From: Parvularia atlantis
Lineage: Eukaryota > Opisthokonta > Rotosphaerida
Assembly (NCBI GenBank): GCA_943704415.1
Contig: CALSCO010001072.1
Coordinates: 1-43,189, forward strand
Direction: 5' to 3'
Length of the DNA: 43,189 nucleotides
The first letter of the stretch is position 1; each line of letters starts with the position of its first letter. The position numbers and the translations under genes are program-made. Positions 30,312 to 40,900 of this stretch are shown one piece after another. Below the pieces are notes generated by a model, which was not told the DNA's origin, did not search any database, and was given only the letters and a program-made list of their open reading frames with translations.

Positions 30312-33300
30312 CTAAATGCTCTGCGCGGCCTTGGCCGACGGTGCGGCTGCGGCGTCCTTGGCCGTCTCAAACTCGTCCGTGCGCGCGTACGTGTTCTTGA
30401 TGTGGAGCATCTTGTTGATGGCCTCTTGAATGGGGACTGCGTGCGTGCGTGCGCTCCGCTGTGAGCGATGCGCAGCGCCGTGCAGGCAGACGCACAGGTG
30501 CCGTGGACCTGGTTGTCGCGCGTGCGCACGTTGACCGTCTTGTCCGTGAGCTCCTTCTCGCCGACGACTGGCCACCGCGCCTCAGCGCAACAGCAGCGAG
30601 GCGTGCAAGCGTGCGCGCGCACCGAGGATGAAGTTGTAGTAGGCGACCTGCGCGTTGCGGACCTTCTTGTTGAGCGTATCGCTGCCGTCGTCGACGTCGG
30701 CGTAGAAGCCCGCGTCGTGGAACTGCTGGCGGACCTCTTGCGCGTAGGCGAAGAACGCGGGCGCGACGGGCACGACGCAGACCTGGCGCGGCGACAGCCA
30801 CAGCGGCCTGCAGCGCGCGCGGGGGGTCAAGTGCGCGGACGACAGAAGGGCAGTGCGGCGGCCGGCGCGCACCACTTGGCGGCGTAGTTCTCCGTCAGCA
30901 CGGCGATCATGCGCTCGACCGAACCGAGGATGGCGCGATGAATCATGACGGGGCGCGCCTCATTGCCCTCGGGCCTGTCGCGCAGGATGAGCGGCACGTT
31001 GCTGGTCAAGCGGCGTTGTGAACGCACGTCTGGTACTTGAGGTCGAAGCGCTGCGGCAGCTGGAAGTCTAGCTGGATCGTGGCGCACTGGTGGCGGCGGC
31101 GCATCGCGTCCTGGATCTGGATGTCGATCTGGCCGGCGCGGCGTCAGCACAGGCGGCGGCGGGCAGACGACGCGGCGTGCCTTGGGGCCGTAAAACGCGC
31201 CGTCGCCCGGGTTGAGCTTCCAGTCAAAGCCAGACTCGTTGAGCGCGCTCTTGAGCTGGTCCTCGGCCTTGTTCCACGTCTCAATCTCGCCGAGGAACCT
31301 TGCGAGCGCGGTGAGCGCTGGCAGCGCAACGCCGCTGCGCCCGCACGCACTTGTCTGGCCTCGTCGACAGCGCCATCGTCAGGTTGAAGCCGAGGATGCT
31401 GTAGACCTGCTTGAGGAAGTCGAGCGCGTTGCGGATCTCGTTGCCGACCTGCACCCGCCGTCTCAGACACAAGCACGGCACCAGCGGCACACACACACAA
31501 ACACGCGCGCGCGCGCCGCACCTGGTCGGGCGTGCAGAAGATGTGCGCGTCGTCTTGCTGGAAGCGCCGCACGCGCGTCAGCCCCGTGAGCGCGCCCGAG
31601 AACTCGTTGCGGTGGAGCACGCCAAAGTCGGCCATGCGCAGCGGCAGCTCGCGGTGCGAGCGCGGGCGCGTGTCGAACATGATGCAGTGACCGGGGCAGT
31701 TCATCGGCTTGAGCGCAAACTTCTCCTTCTCGATGTCGAAGCTGAACATGTTTTCCTGCACGTTGCGCGCGCGCGCGCATGAGTGCAGGCGGGCCGATGC
31801 ACGGCAGCGCGTGCCTGGTAGTTTTGCCAGTGGCCCGAGCGCTCCCACAGCTTCGTGTTGTACATGTTCGGCGAGATGACCTCGGTGAAGCCGCGCTGCC
31901 AGTAGTGACTCTGCGGGCGGAGCGGGGCGTGAGGCGGGCGCGCGAGGGGCCGCGGCAGCTCACGCACGCGCATGAAGTTGACGAGCGTGTTGTAGATGCG
32001 CGTGCCGTGCGGCAGGAAGAAGCAGCTACCCGGGCTGAGCTCGTGGAAGAAGAACAGCTCGTGTTGCTGTGTGCACGCAGCCCGTGAGACGTTGGTGCGT
32101 GCAGCCGCGTGGGGGCACGCACACGGCCGAGGATGCGGTGGTCGCGCTTGGCGGCCTCCTCGCGGAACTGCTCCCACTCCTTGAGCAGCTTGGCGTCGGG
32201 GAACGAGATGCCGTAGACGCGCGTGAGCTGCTCGTTGTTGGCGTTGCCGAGCCAGTACGCCATCGAGTGCTGCGGGTGCCGGTCAGCGCGCGCGGCATGA
32301 CCGGCACAGCGTGCGCGTCACAGCGTGCGCACCTTGTAGACCGAGAACGCCTTTACGCGCGACGTGTTCGGGATGTGCGGGCCGAGGCACAGGTCGATCA
32401 GCGGGCCGCAGCGGTAGACCGTGGACGAGCCGCCGTCAGGGATCTTCTCGCGGATGAAGTACGTCTTGAGGTCGTTGTACTGCGCGGCGAGCGCGGTGAG
32501 CGGGCGCATCGCATCAGCGGCAGAACGGCGAAAGCGCACCTTGAACATCTCGAGCAGCTGCTCCTTGGTCATGACGAGGCGCTCAAAGTTCTGCTTCTCG
32601 CCCGCGATCTTGTTGGCGACGGCGACGAGCTTGGGCATGTGTTCGTCCGAGAAGACCTGGCTGCTGTGTACACGTGGTTGAGACGGGCGATCGGCAGCAC
32701 GGAGGGGCGGCGCACCTGGGCAGGCGCATGTCGTAGAAGAAGCCGTCGTCCGTGGGCGGGCCGTGCTCGAGGTGGCAGCCGTAGCAGCGCTCGCAGGCCT
32801 CGCCGAGCATGTGCGCGGACGAGTGCCAGAAGACCATCTGGGCTGCGACCGTGGCGCGCACGTGGGCGACGTGGCGCAAGCTGATCGGGAGGGCGCCTCG
32901 CGCACCCTCCGCATCGTCAAAGTCGAGCAGCTCGAGGCGCGCGTCGCCCTCGAGCGGGCGGTTGAGGTCCCACAGGACCGCGTCGACCTTGGCCACGACG
33001 ACCTTGCCGGCGAGCGACTTGCTGATGCCCTCGGCGATCTGCAGCGGCGTCGTCTCGTGCGCCTTGCCGGCGATGGTCTTGCCGTCGCGCAGCGTGACCG
33101 TGATCGGCTTATGCTCGAGGGCTGTGTCGCGAGCGGGAATGGCGCCACGTCGCACGTGTCAGCGGCGGGATGGCGCCACACGCGACGTGGGGACGGCGCC
33201 GCACCGGCCACGCGCGCCTCGTGCTCGCGCTTGAGCGCGTCAAACATCGCCGCGCGGTGCTCGATGAAGGCGGGCGGCGGGCTCAGCTGCGTTCGTGTCG

Positions 33301-33502
33301 CGCGTCGTCAGCCGCCTTTCGACAACGAGAAAAAACGCGCCTCGGCGGCGCCAGACGACGCGTCGCCGCCCTTCTTCTTCTTGTCCTTCTTGGCCTGCGG
33401 TGCACCGTGAGACGTGAGCGGCAGAGGGAGCGGGGAGATGGCGCGCACCTCGTCGTCCTGCGCGGGCGGCGCCTGCTGCGGTGGCGGCGCGGCGCTCGAC
33501 AT
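30312..33502 (-). CDS. Threonyl-tRNA synthetase
   Basis: About 18 exons rebuild a complete class II threonyl-tRNA synthetase. In order: a Lys-rich eukaryotic N-terminal extension; TGS domain ([20 protein letters not shown]); editing domain with the [10 protein letters not shown] (HxxxH) motif and [15 protein letters not shown]; the catalytic core with [32 protein letters not shown] (zinc-site Cys and His), [20 protein letters not shown] and [10 protein letters not shown]; and the anticodon-binding domain with [16 protein letters not shown] and RTRDNQVHG. It charges tRNA-Thr with threonine. No mitochondrial presequence is seen, so the main product is probably cytosolic. Three introns are GC-AG: about 33287-33340, 31756-31814 and 31129-31180, after GAG, CAG and AAG. 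The acceptor near 30975 was chosen because it gives [20 protein letters not shown], as in other family members. Confidence 0.95.
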
Positions 33503-33658
33503 TTCTCGCTCACTGAAAAAAAAGATCGAAAAGTGACGAGTTGCACAACCGCAGGCAAGTCGTATGGCGGGGGGTGTCATGGCTTCATTAAGAGAAGCGG
33601 ATTTATCTAAGAGAAGCGGATTTATCTTTTTCTTTTTTCTTTTTTTTTCATTTGGCGG
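33503..33658. promoter_or_regulatory. Divergent promoter of threonyl-tRNA synthetase and RasGEF genes
   Basis: This 156-base spacer has a long T-rich stretch on the plus strand (about 33624-33650) directly before TTTGGCGG and the RasGEF ATG. It also holds a two-copy tandem repeat. The T-run plus TTTGGCG resembles the other divergent promoters here. Confidence 0.55.
33590..33627. repeat. Two-copy 19-base tandem repeat in a promoter
   Basis: The unit AAGAGAAGCGGATTTATCT occurs twice in a row with no change, upstream of the RasGEF gene. It could be a duplicated factor site or a recent slippage product. Confidence 0.85.
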
Positions 33659-36600
33659 ATGGGCGACGACGCTGGCGACGGCGCCGCGCACGACGCGCCG
33701 TCGGCGTCGGCGGAGGCGACGTACGACCCGCTGCTGTTCGACTTTCTCGAGGCGGATCCGAAGCTGCTGGCGGTGCGTGCGGCGCGCAGCGAGCGAGAGT
33801 TGGCTGACGTTTGGCTGCGGCGCCACACGCGCGCCACACAGACGCAGATGGCGCTGGTCGACTTTGGGCTGTTTGCGCGGATCCAACGCGCCGAGTTGGC
33901 CTCGCTCGCCTGGACGCGCCCCGACCGCCTCGAGCGCGCGCCCAACGTCGTCGCCTTCACCCTGCGCTTCAACAACGTGCGTGGCCTGTGCTGCTGCTTG
34001 TTCGTTGTCGTGGTGCATGGGCTTGGTGCTTCTCGTTGTTCTCGTCGTTCTCGTTGTTGTGCTTCTCGTCGTTCTTGTCGTTCTGCTTCTCGTTGTTCTC
34101 GTCGTTATGCTTCGCTCGCTCGCACACACACGCTCGCTCGCACGCTCGCTCGCACACATACGCTCGTCGCACTGCCGCTCACAAAGCGCGCACCAGATGA
34201 CGCTCTGGACGAGCCACGAGATCCTCCAGTCGACCAACATCCGCCGCCGCGCAGACAAGATCGCGCACTTTATCCAGGTCGCCAAGGCACGCGTGCCGGC
34301 GATGCCTGCCGACATCGCACGCAGGCGCGGGTGCTCACGGCCGGCGCAGGCGTGCCTCGACATCAACAACTTCTACGGGCTCAAGAGCATCCTCGCGGGC
34401 CTCCAGAGCACGCCCGTGCATCGCCTGAGCAAGACGTGGGCGGTGCGCGTATGCGCGCCTCACCTCACCGCGCTGCGATCGCGCTGACCGCTGCCGCACC
34501 CCGCAGCTGCTCGGCCGCCGCGACAAGGCCACGTTCGACAAGCTGTGCGAGGTCATGAGCTCCGAGAACAACTCGGAAAAGTATCGCAGGCGCCTCGCCT
34601 CGTCCAAGCCGCCGTGCATCCCCTTCCTCGGCCTGCACCTGAGTGACCTCACGTTCCTGCACGAGGCCGCGCGGTCCGGTGCGGGCGCCGACAAGGTCGA
34701 CCGGGAGCAGCAGGTGCGCGCACGCGCACAACGCGTATGTTGCGATCGCTCAGCACGCGCGCCGCGGCAGGTCAGCGAGATGCTCGACTACATCGCCTCG
34801 CTGCAGTACGTGCCCTACACCTACAAGGCCATCGGCGGCGTGGCCGAGTTCTTGTCCACGCACAAGTTCATCGCCGAGCTGCAGCCGTTCTACGAGGAGG
34901 AGAACTACCGCGTGTCGCTCCTGCTCGAGCCCAAGGAGCTGCCCAAGGACACGGCCGGGCGCGACCTCGCGAGCAGCAGCAGCACGTCGATCCTCTCAAG
35001 CCACGCGCCCGCGCTCGGCCAGATGCAGGCCTCAGCACCCTCATCCTCGGCGGCCCTGCCCTGGCCCCTCTCGATGGTGGCGCCGCGCATCGCCGGGCCC
35101 GGCGCGGGCGAGGGCTTTCCCGGCGACCGCTCGCCCGAGAACCACTCCGTGGGCTCGCCCGAGCCCGAGCCGTCGCCGCCAGACGACCAGCAGCAGCGCG
35201 CCGCGCCGACGCAGTCACCCCTGGCCGATCGGCGGCGCCTGTCGCCGAGCACAATCCAGACGCGCAAAACATCGGTGGGGCGGACGATTTCGCTGCCATC
35301 GCCGACGTCGCCGAGCGACGCGTCCCGCGACTCGCGCGCGATCACCACGGACGACCTGCCGCTCAAGAAGCCCGTGTCGGCGTCCGACTCGCAGATCCTC
35401 GTGCCCGTTGTGCTGCACTCGGCCGACACGCCCGTGCTCGGGCCGAGCGCGGCCGCGCCCCCGCCACACTTTCAGCCGCTGTCTGCACCGATGTCGAGCG
35501 CCGACGCCGCCCTGGCCAAGAGCCGCATGCGCTCGCGCGGGCTCAACATCTTCACGGGGCCGACGTCGCTCAGCACGCTCGGCCTGGGCGGGCCGGGCTC
35601 GGGCGCGCCGCCGACCGACTCGTCGACGGCGGCCACGGCGGGCTCGACGCCGACGGCGGGTTCGGCCTCGATTTCGTCGTCGTCCTCATCGAGCGCAACG
35701 GCGGGCGCGAGCAGCGTGCCGCCGAGCACGGCGACGTCGTCGTCCACGGCCAGCACGTCGACGGCGGCCCGTGCGAACGACTACATCGTCAAGCGCTCCA
35801 GCTGGGGCTTCATGCGCAAGGACAAAGACGGGGACCTCTCGGCCGCGACGACGCCGCTGACGGGCGGGGCCCCGAACGTGTCCATGTCGCCGGCGACGCA
35901 GTTGCAGCCCAAGCGACCCCACCGACGCATGGTATGGGCTTGTGGCAGCGCACGCGGGCGCGCGCACGTTGCTCACTGCCTGGCGCTGGTCGGCGCGCAG
36001 ATCTCACTCATCGACGACTCGATCATCGACGATATGCGCGACAGCAGCACGCCGAGGTGGCGCATGCAAGTGCCGTTGACGCGGGCTGACGCGTGCATGC
36101 CGCAGCGTGCGCACCGACCTGGTCGTGCCCACGCTCTCGCCGCCAAACGACAACGACTCGGACATGGAAGACAATTTGTCGGACGACGACGACGACACTG
36201 CGAGCTCGTCGTGCGTCGCTCCCCGCATGCTTTGCGGCCGCTGAGTGCATGTTCGCGTCAGGTACAACGACGGCGTCTTCCTGCGCACGAGTGACTTTAC
36301 CAAGATCCAGGGCAAGCTCACACGCAAAGACATCACCGAAAATTCCAAGTGCGCCCGCGTCCTGCGCGCTCGCATGCAGCCCGGCTCACGCACGGCTGCG
36401 CCCTAGACGTGCCCGCGTGCGCAGCTGGCGCCCGGTGTGGGCTGTGCTGCAGCCGCCGTACCTGCTCTTCTTCCGCGAGAAGCCCAAGCCCGGGCGGATG
36501 GTGCGCGCGCAGATGCTGCTTTGCGTGCCTCTCTCATGCCCCGTGCGCCACACGAGCAGAAGCCCAAGTCGTTTGTGACCGTGACCGAACAGAGCTTTGT

Positions 36601-36874
36601 GCACGCGGCTCACGATTACCGCAAGCGCAAGTGGGTCTTCCGCCTGATCCCGTCGGACGTGCGTGGTCGCGCGCTGGGAGCTGTGTCCTCAACCGGCGCG
36701 TCCGCGCAGGGCAACGAGCTGCTGTTTGACGCCGCCGACGAGCTCTGGCTGAACGACTGGATCGCGCAGTTGAGTGCGACCATCGCCGAGGCACGCGAGC
36801 GCGCGCTTGACCGGCTGCGAGACGCTGACTCTGGCGCGGTCCGCAGGCACGCCAACGTCGCGACGACATCATGA
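33659..36874 (+). CDS. RalGPS-like guanine nucleotide exchange factor: RasGEF domain plus PH domain
   Basis: About eleven exons give a protein with an N-terminal CDC25/RasGEF catalytic domain and a C-terminal PH domain. RasGEF landmarks are FTLRFNN, TLWTSHEILQSTNIRRRADK, LDINNFYGLKSILAGLQSTP, HRLSKTWALL, FDKLCEVMSSENNSEKY and CIPFLGLHLSDLTFLHEAA, matching RalGPS order. A Ser/Pro/Thr-rich linker of several hundred residues follows, then an acidic patch, then the PH domain (YNDGVFLRTSDFTKIQGKL, WRPVWAVLQPPYLLFFREK, ELLFDAADELWLNDWIAQL). It probably loads GTP onto a Ral- or Rap-like GTPase at a phosphoinositide-containing membrane. There is no separate N-terminal REM domain, as in RalGPS. The first intron (about 33979-34195) is long for this genome and repeat-rich. 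The second (34287-34349) is GC-AG after AAG. Confidence 0.9.
34020..34165. repeat. TTCTCGTTG and CGCTCGCA repeats in RasGEF intron 1
   Basis: The intron holds CTCGTTGTT/CTCGTCGTT-type units up to about 34115 and then CGCTCGCA/CACACA units up to about 34165. They make this intron about four times the normal length. Confidence 0.75.
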
Positions 36875-36958
36875 TCTCGACCGAGGCCATCTGATGCATT
36901 TGCTCCGCATCCGCCGCATGCCATTTGTACAACAACAAAAGAGACAAGCAACGGCACC
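36875..36958. other. Convergent spacer
   Basis: These 84 bases separate the stop codons of the RasGEF and Nudix genes. A short ACAACAACAAAAG stretch is the only A-rich part; no polyadenylation hexamer is seen. Confidence 0.4.
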
Positions 36959-37831
36959 TCACGCCTCGGCGCGCCCGGGCGGCGGCTCGAGCGCCAGCCG
37001 CTCGGGGATCACGTGCGCCAGCACGCCTTCGAGGATGAACGCCGTCAGCCCCCACACCTCCACGGGCCCGCCCAGAAACGCGTTGTGCATGAACGTGGTC
37101 TCGCGGAAGCGGCGCTGCTTGCGCAGCGTCGGGTCGCGCAGCTGGCGCACGGTGAGCGCAAACACGGCCGCGACCTGGCGTGACGACGATCAGTGAGCGC
37201 GTTATCCGCAGACCAGGCGACGGCTCAGACCTCGCCGTCGTTGAAGCGGATCATCGCCGGGTCGACATCGCCCAGGAAGCCGACGACGGGCGTGACCTTC
37301 ATCGTGTTGCTCTTGTTGGGCAGGGGCGCGAACGTGCCGAGGACGTCGATCTGCTCGGGCTCGATCGCGATCTCCTCAAATGTCTCGCGCAGTGCCGTCT
37401 GCACCACGTCGAGGTCGCGCGGGTCCTGCTTGCCACCGGGGAAGCTGGTGCGCACAGCACAATCAGCCGCAGTAGGCCACGAGAGCGGTGACGGAGACGA
37501 CGGCGCGCACCTGACCTCGCCGTTGTGCTCGCGCAGCGCGTCGCTCCGCACGGTGAACAGAACGGCAGCCTCGCCGCGCAGGTTGACGAGCGGGACAAGC
37601 ACGCCTGCGCGATCAATCAGGGGGCAGATGCGACAGCAGTGCTGTGCACGCCGCGCACCGGCCTCGCGTGTCGCTGGGCGGTCGGCGCGCCACTCGAACG
37701 CGACGGCCTTTGGCTGCGTGTCCCACGTGCGCGATCAGCATCGGCATCGGCCGCACCACCAAGCCCGCATACGCGCACCGGCAGATCGCGCAGCCGCGCA
37801 CGCATCGTCGCCAGATCTGCCGGCGCAAACG

Positions 37832-37870
<39 letters not shown>

Positions 37871-37934
37871 ACAACGACGCCGTGGACGAGGACGACGACA
37901 GCGCCCGCAGCACGCCGGGCCGCCTCAGCAGCAT
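36959..37934 (-). CDS. Nudix hydrolase of the CoA diphosphatase (NUDT7/8, PCD1) group
   Basis: Five exons are inferred. The start MLLRRPGVLRALSSSSST with a following Ala run looks like a mitochondrial presequence. The Nudix region reads LREHNGEVSFPGGKQD, then ALRETFEEIAIEPEQI, matching the CoA-pyrophosphatase form (LRxHxGEVxFPGGK...ALRETxEEIGL). Splicing joins AG|C to restore SFPGGK. Relative to the consensus Gx5Ex7REUxEExGU, the first Glu is Asp (GKQDPRD) and the Gly near the end is Ala (EEIAI), while the metal-binding REx2EE core is intact. Members cleave CoA and acyl-CoA to 4'-phosphopantetheine and 3',5'-ADP. A location in mitochondria or peroxisomes fits, and the C-terminus (GRAEA) is not a peroxisomal signal. 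Its start codon is 18 bases from that of the carboxylase on the other strand. Confidence 0.87.
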
Positions 37935-37952
37935 TCCTCGACGTTCGAAATA
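37935..37952. promoter_or_regulatory. 18-base divergent spacer
   Basis: Only 18 bases lie between the ATG of the Nudix gene (minus) and the first ATG of the carboxylase (plus). It contains TTCGAA (37944-37949). If the carboxylase starts at its second in-frame ATG (37974), the spacer is 39 bases. Confidence 0.5.
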
Positions 37953-40900
37953 ATGACACAATGCCATGTTGGGATGCTCCTGATCGCCAATCGTGGCGAA
38001 ATCGCGCTGCGAGTGGCGCGGGCGGCGCGCGAGCTTGGCTTGGGCGTGGCGGCCGTGGCGGCGCCGGACGACCTCGCGTCGGCACACGTGCGCACGGCGG
38101 ATGTACTGATCGTGGTGCGTGCGTGCTGCGATGGACCCGAATCGCGCCTGATGCCGGGATGTCCAGCTTGAGCCACGTCGGAAGGGCCAGCCGGGCATCG
38201 AGCTGTACCTCGACGCCGAGCGCCTCGTCGACGCAGCGCGGCGTGCGGGCGCGACAATGGTGCATCCGGGCTACGGCTTTCTGTCGGAGGACGCGGCGTT
38301 CGCGGCGCACTGTGCCGACGCCGGTCTCGTCTTTGTCGGTGTGGCGCTCGTTGACGGTGACGCGCAGATGGCGCCAGACTCACGCCGGTCACGCGCCAGG
38401 CCCGGCGCCGGACGCGCTCGCGCTGTTTGGTGACAAGATCGCGGCGCGGCGGCTCGCGCAGTCGGTCGGCGTGCCCGTCGCGGCCGGCTCTGAGGGCCAC
38501 GCGACGCTCGACGACGTGCGACGCTTTGTCGCGCGGCACGGCCTGCCCGTCATGCTCAAGGCGAGCCACGGCGGCGGCGGCCGCGGCATGCGCGTGCTGC
38601 GGGACGCCGCGCAGCTCGAGCCGCTCTATCTCGCGTGCGTGTGCGCACCTTAGCAGGCGCCCGCCTCACTCAGCGCGTGAAACGCAGATGCGTATCGGAG
38701 GCGTCGACGGCGTTCGGCAAGGGCACCGTCTTTGTCGAGCAGTACATCGAGCGCGCGCGGCACATCGAGGTGCAGGTGCTCGGCGACCGCTTCGGGCACC
38801 TCGTCGCGCTCGGCGACCGCGACTGCAGCGTGCAGCGCCGGCACCAGAAGGTGGTCGAGTTTGCGCCGTGCGATCATCTGCCTGCTGCGCTGCGCCAGGA
38901 GCTCGCGAGCCATGCGCTGCGTCTCTGTGCTGCGGTAGCGTCTCGCCAGAGCGCCTGAGTGTGCATCGTCTGACGCGCGGGCGCGCTCACACGCAGGCGC
39001 ACCTGTCGTGCCTCGCGACGGTCGAGTTCCTCGTGCCACTGGACGACCCAGGGCGCACCGTGTTTCTCGAGGTCAACCCGCGCATCCAGGTCGAGCACCC
39101 AGTCACGGAGGAGGTGCTGGCCGTCGATCTCGTGGCGGCGCAGCTGCGGGTGGCGCAAGGCGCGCGGCTGAGCGACCTGGCCGCGCCCATGCCGTCGCTG
39201 CTCGCGCGCTTCCCGACGTGGAAGGTGCGACGCGGCCGCATGCTCGACACTCGCTGACGTGCCGACGGCGCAGGACGGCACTGTGAGCCCCGGCGGCGAC
39301 TGGACGGCGCCCGGGCAGACGTCAATCCAGCTGCGCGTGACGCTTGAGCCGCACACCGGCAGCGCCAACACAGTCACATACTACCGCGAGCCCAGCGGCC
39401 CGGGCGTGCGCGTGGACTCTGCGATGTACCTCGGTGCGCGCTCGGTGCACAGGCGCGCGCGTATGGAGCGGGTGACATGATGGCGCGTAGGGAGCGCCGT
39501 CAACACCAACTACGACCCGCTGCTGGCCAAGGTCATTGTGCGCGCGAGCGGCTTTGAGGCCGCGCGCCGCAAGGCCCTCGGCGCGCTGGCCGAGCTCGCG
39601 ATCGGAGGCGTGCTCGCGAGTGCGTGCCGTCGCGCGACGGCTCAAGGCGTGGCTGACGCGTTGCAGACTCGGCGCTGCTGCGGCGCGTGCTGCTCGCGCG
39701 CGAATTTTCGGGGCAGACATTTGCGACGGCGCTGCTCGAGAGCTGGCTGGCACAGCCCGAGGCAGCAGTCACTGCGGCGCCTGCGTGGGACGACGTGGCG
39801 GTGCGTGTCTGCTGCTGACGTCTGCATGCGCTCACCAAGCCGCACCAGGTGGCGCAGCGTGTGCTCGACGCGGCGTTCGCCGGCTCGGCAGGACCCGTAG
39901 ACATTAGCTGGGCCACCGCGGACGGGTCGCAGCGGTGCGTCGCGGCGACAACAACACGTTGAGAATTTGACTATTGCGTGGAGCAGCGGCAACATCGCCG
40001 ACGCTGCGCCGCTGCAGCGCGTGCTGCGCGACCAGCTGCAGCCGACTGGACGCGGTGCTGGCCCCGTGACGGTGGTGGGACCAGGTGGTCGTCTGGCGCT
40101 GGAGCTGCTCGACTTGCTGCCGGGCACCGGCACGGTGTGTGCGCACGCGCATGCATTCGGCTGCGCGGCTCACATTCATGCAGGTGCTGGCGCTCGTCAA
40201 CAACACGCTCGCGATGCTGCACGTGCACGCGCGCACAGTCGCTCAGATCGCCGGACAGGCGGCGCCTACGAAAGGGCTTCTGGCCGCTGACCAGCCGGGG
40301 CTCGTGCGGTCGCCCTCGGCTGCGATCGTCGTGCGGCTGCTACTGCCATCGGCCGGCGTGGCCGTGTGCGTGCATGAGCCGGTGCTCGTGCTGAGCATCA
40401 TGAAGATGGAGCATGTGCGTCCATGAGCTGGGCCCGTGCGTGACGACTGACGTGCCTTGCACGGCTCACAGACGGTCAGTGCACCGATCGCGGGCCAGCT
40501 GGCGACGGTCGGTGTGCGCGAGGGTGAGGCTGTGGCGCGCGGTCAGGTGCTCTTTGAGATCGCCACTTCTGCCGCGCAAACCGCGCAGGCGTCATCGCGA
40601 CCGGCCAGTGCAGCCGGTGCGCTCTTCTGCGCGCGCGCGCGCACACCCGCTCACACGGGGTCCGCACAGCAATCGCTCGCGTGCACGCGCTGCGCGAACA
40701 GCTCGCGCCATTGTGGCGCGCCAAGCTCACGAGGCAGCCCGACGCGGCGTGGCAGCAGGTGCGGAGAGCACGCACGCCAGGGGACGCGGCCTGCCGCACT
40801 GACCGGTGCACTAGGACGTTGAGGAACTCACGAGCGTGTTGAAGCTAAGCGAGCAGTCGACGCTGCCGGGCATCGAGCGGCAGCTTGCGCAGGGCAAGCT

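Noticed and set aside
30960-31030. 26-base intron in threonyl-tRNA synthetase
   Set aside because: The same donor with the next CAG gives a normal 53-base intron and the better family match [16 protein letters not shown].
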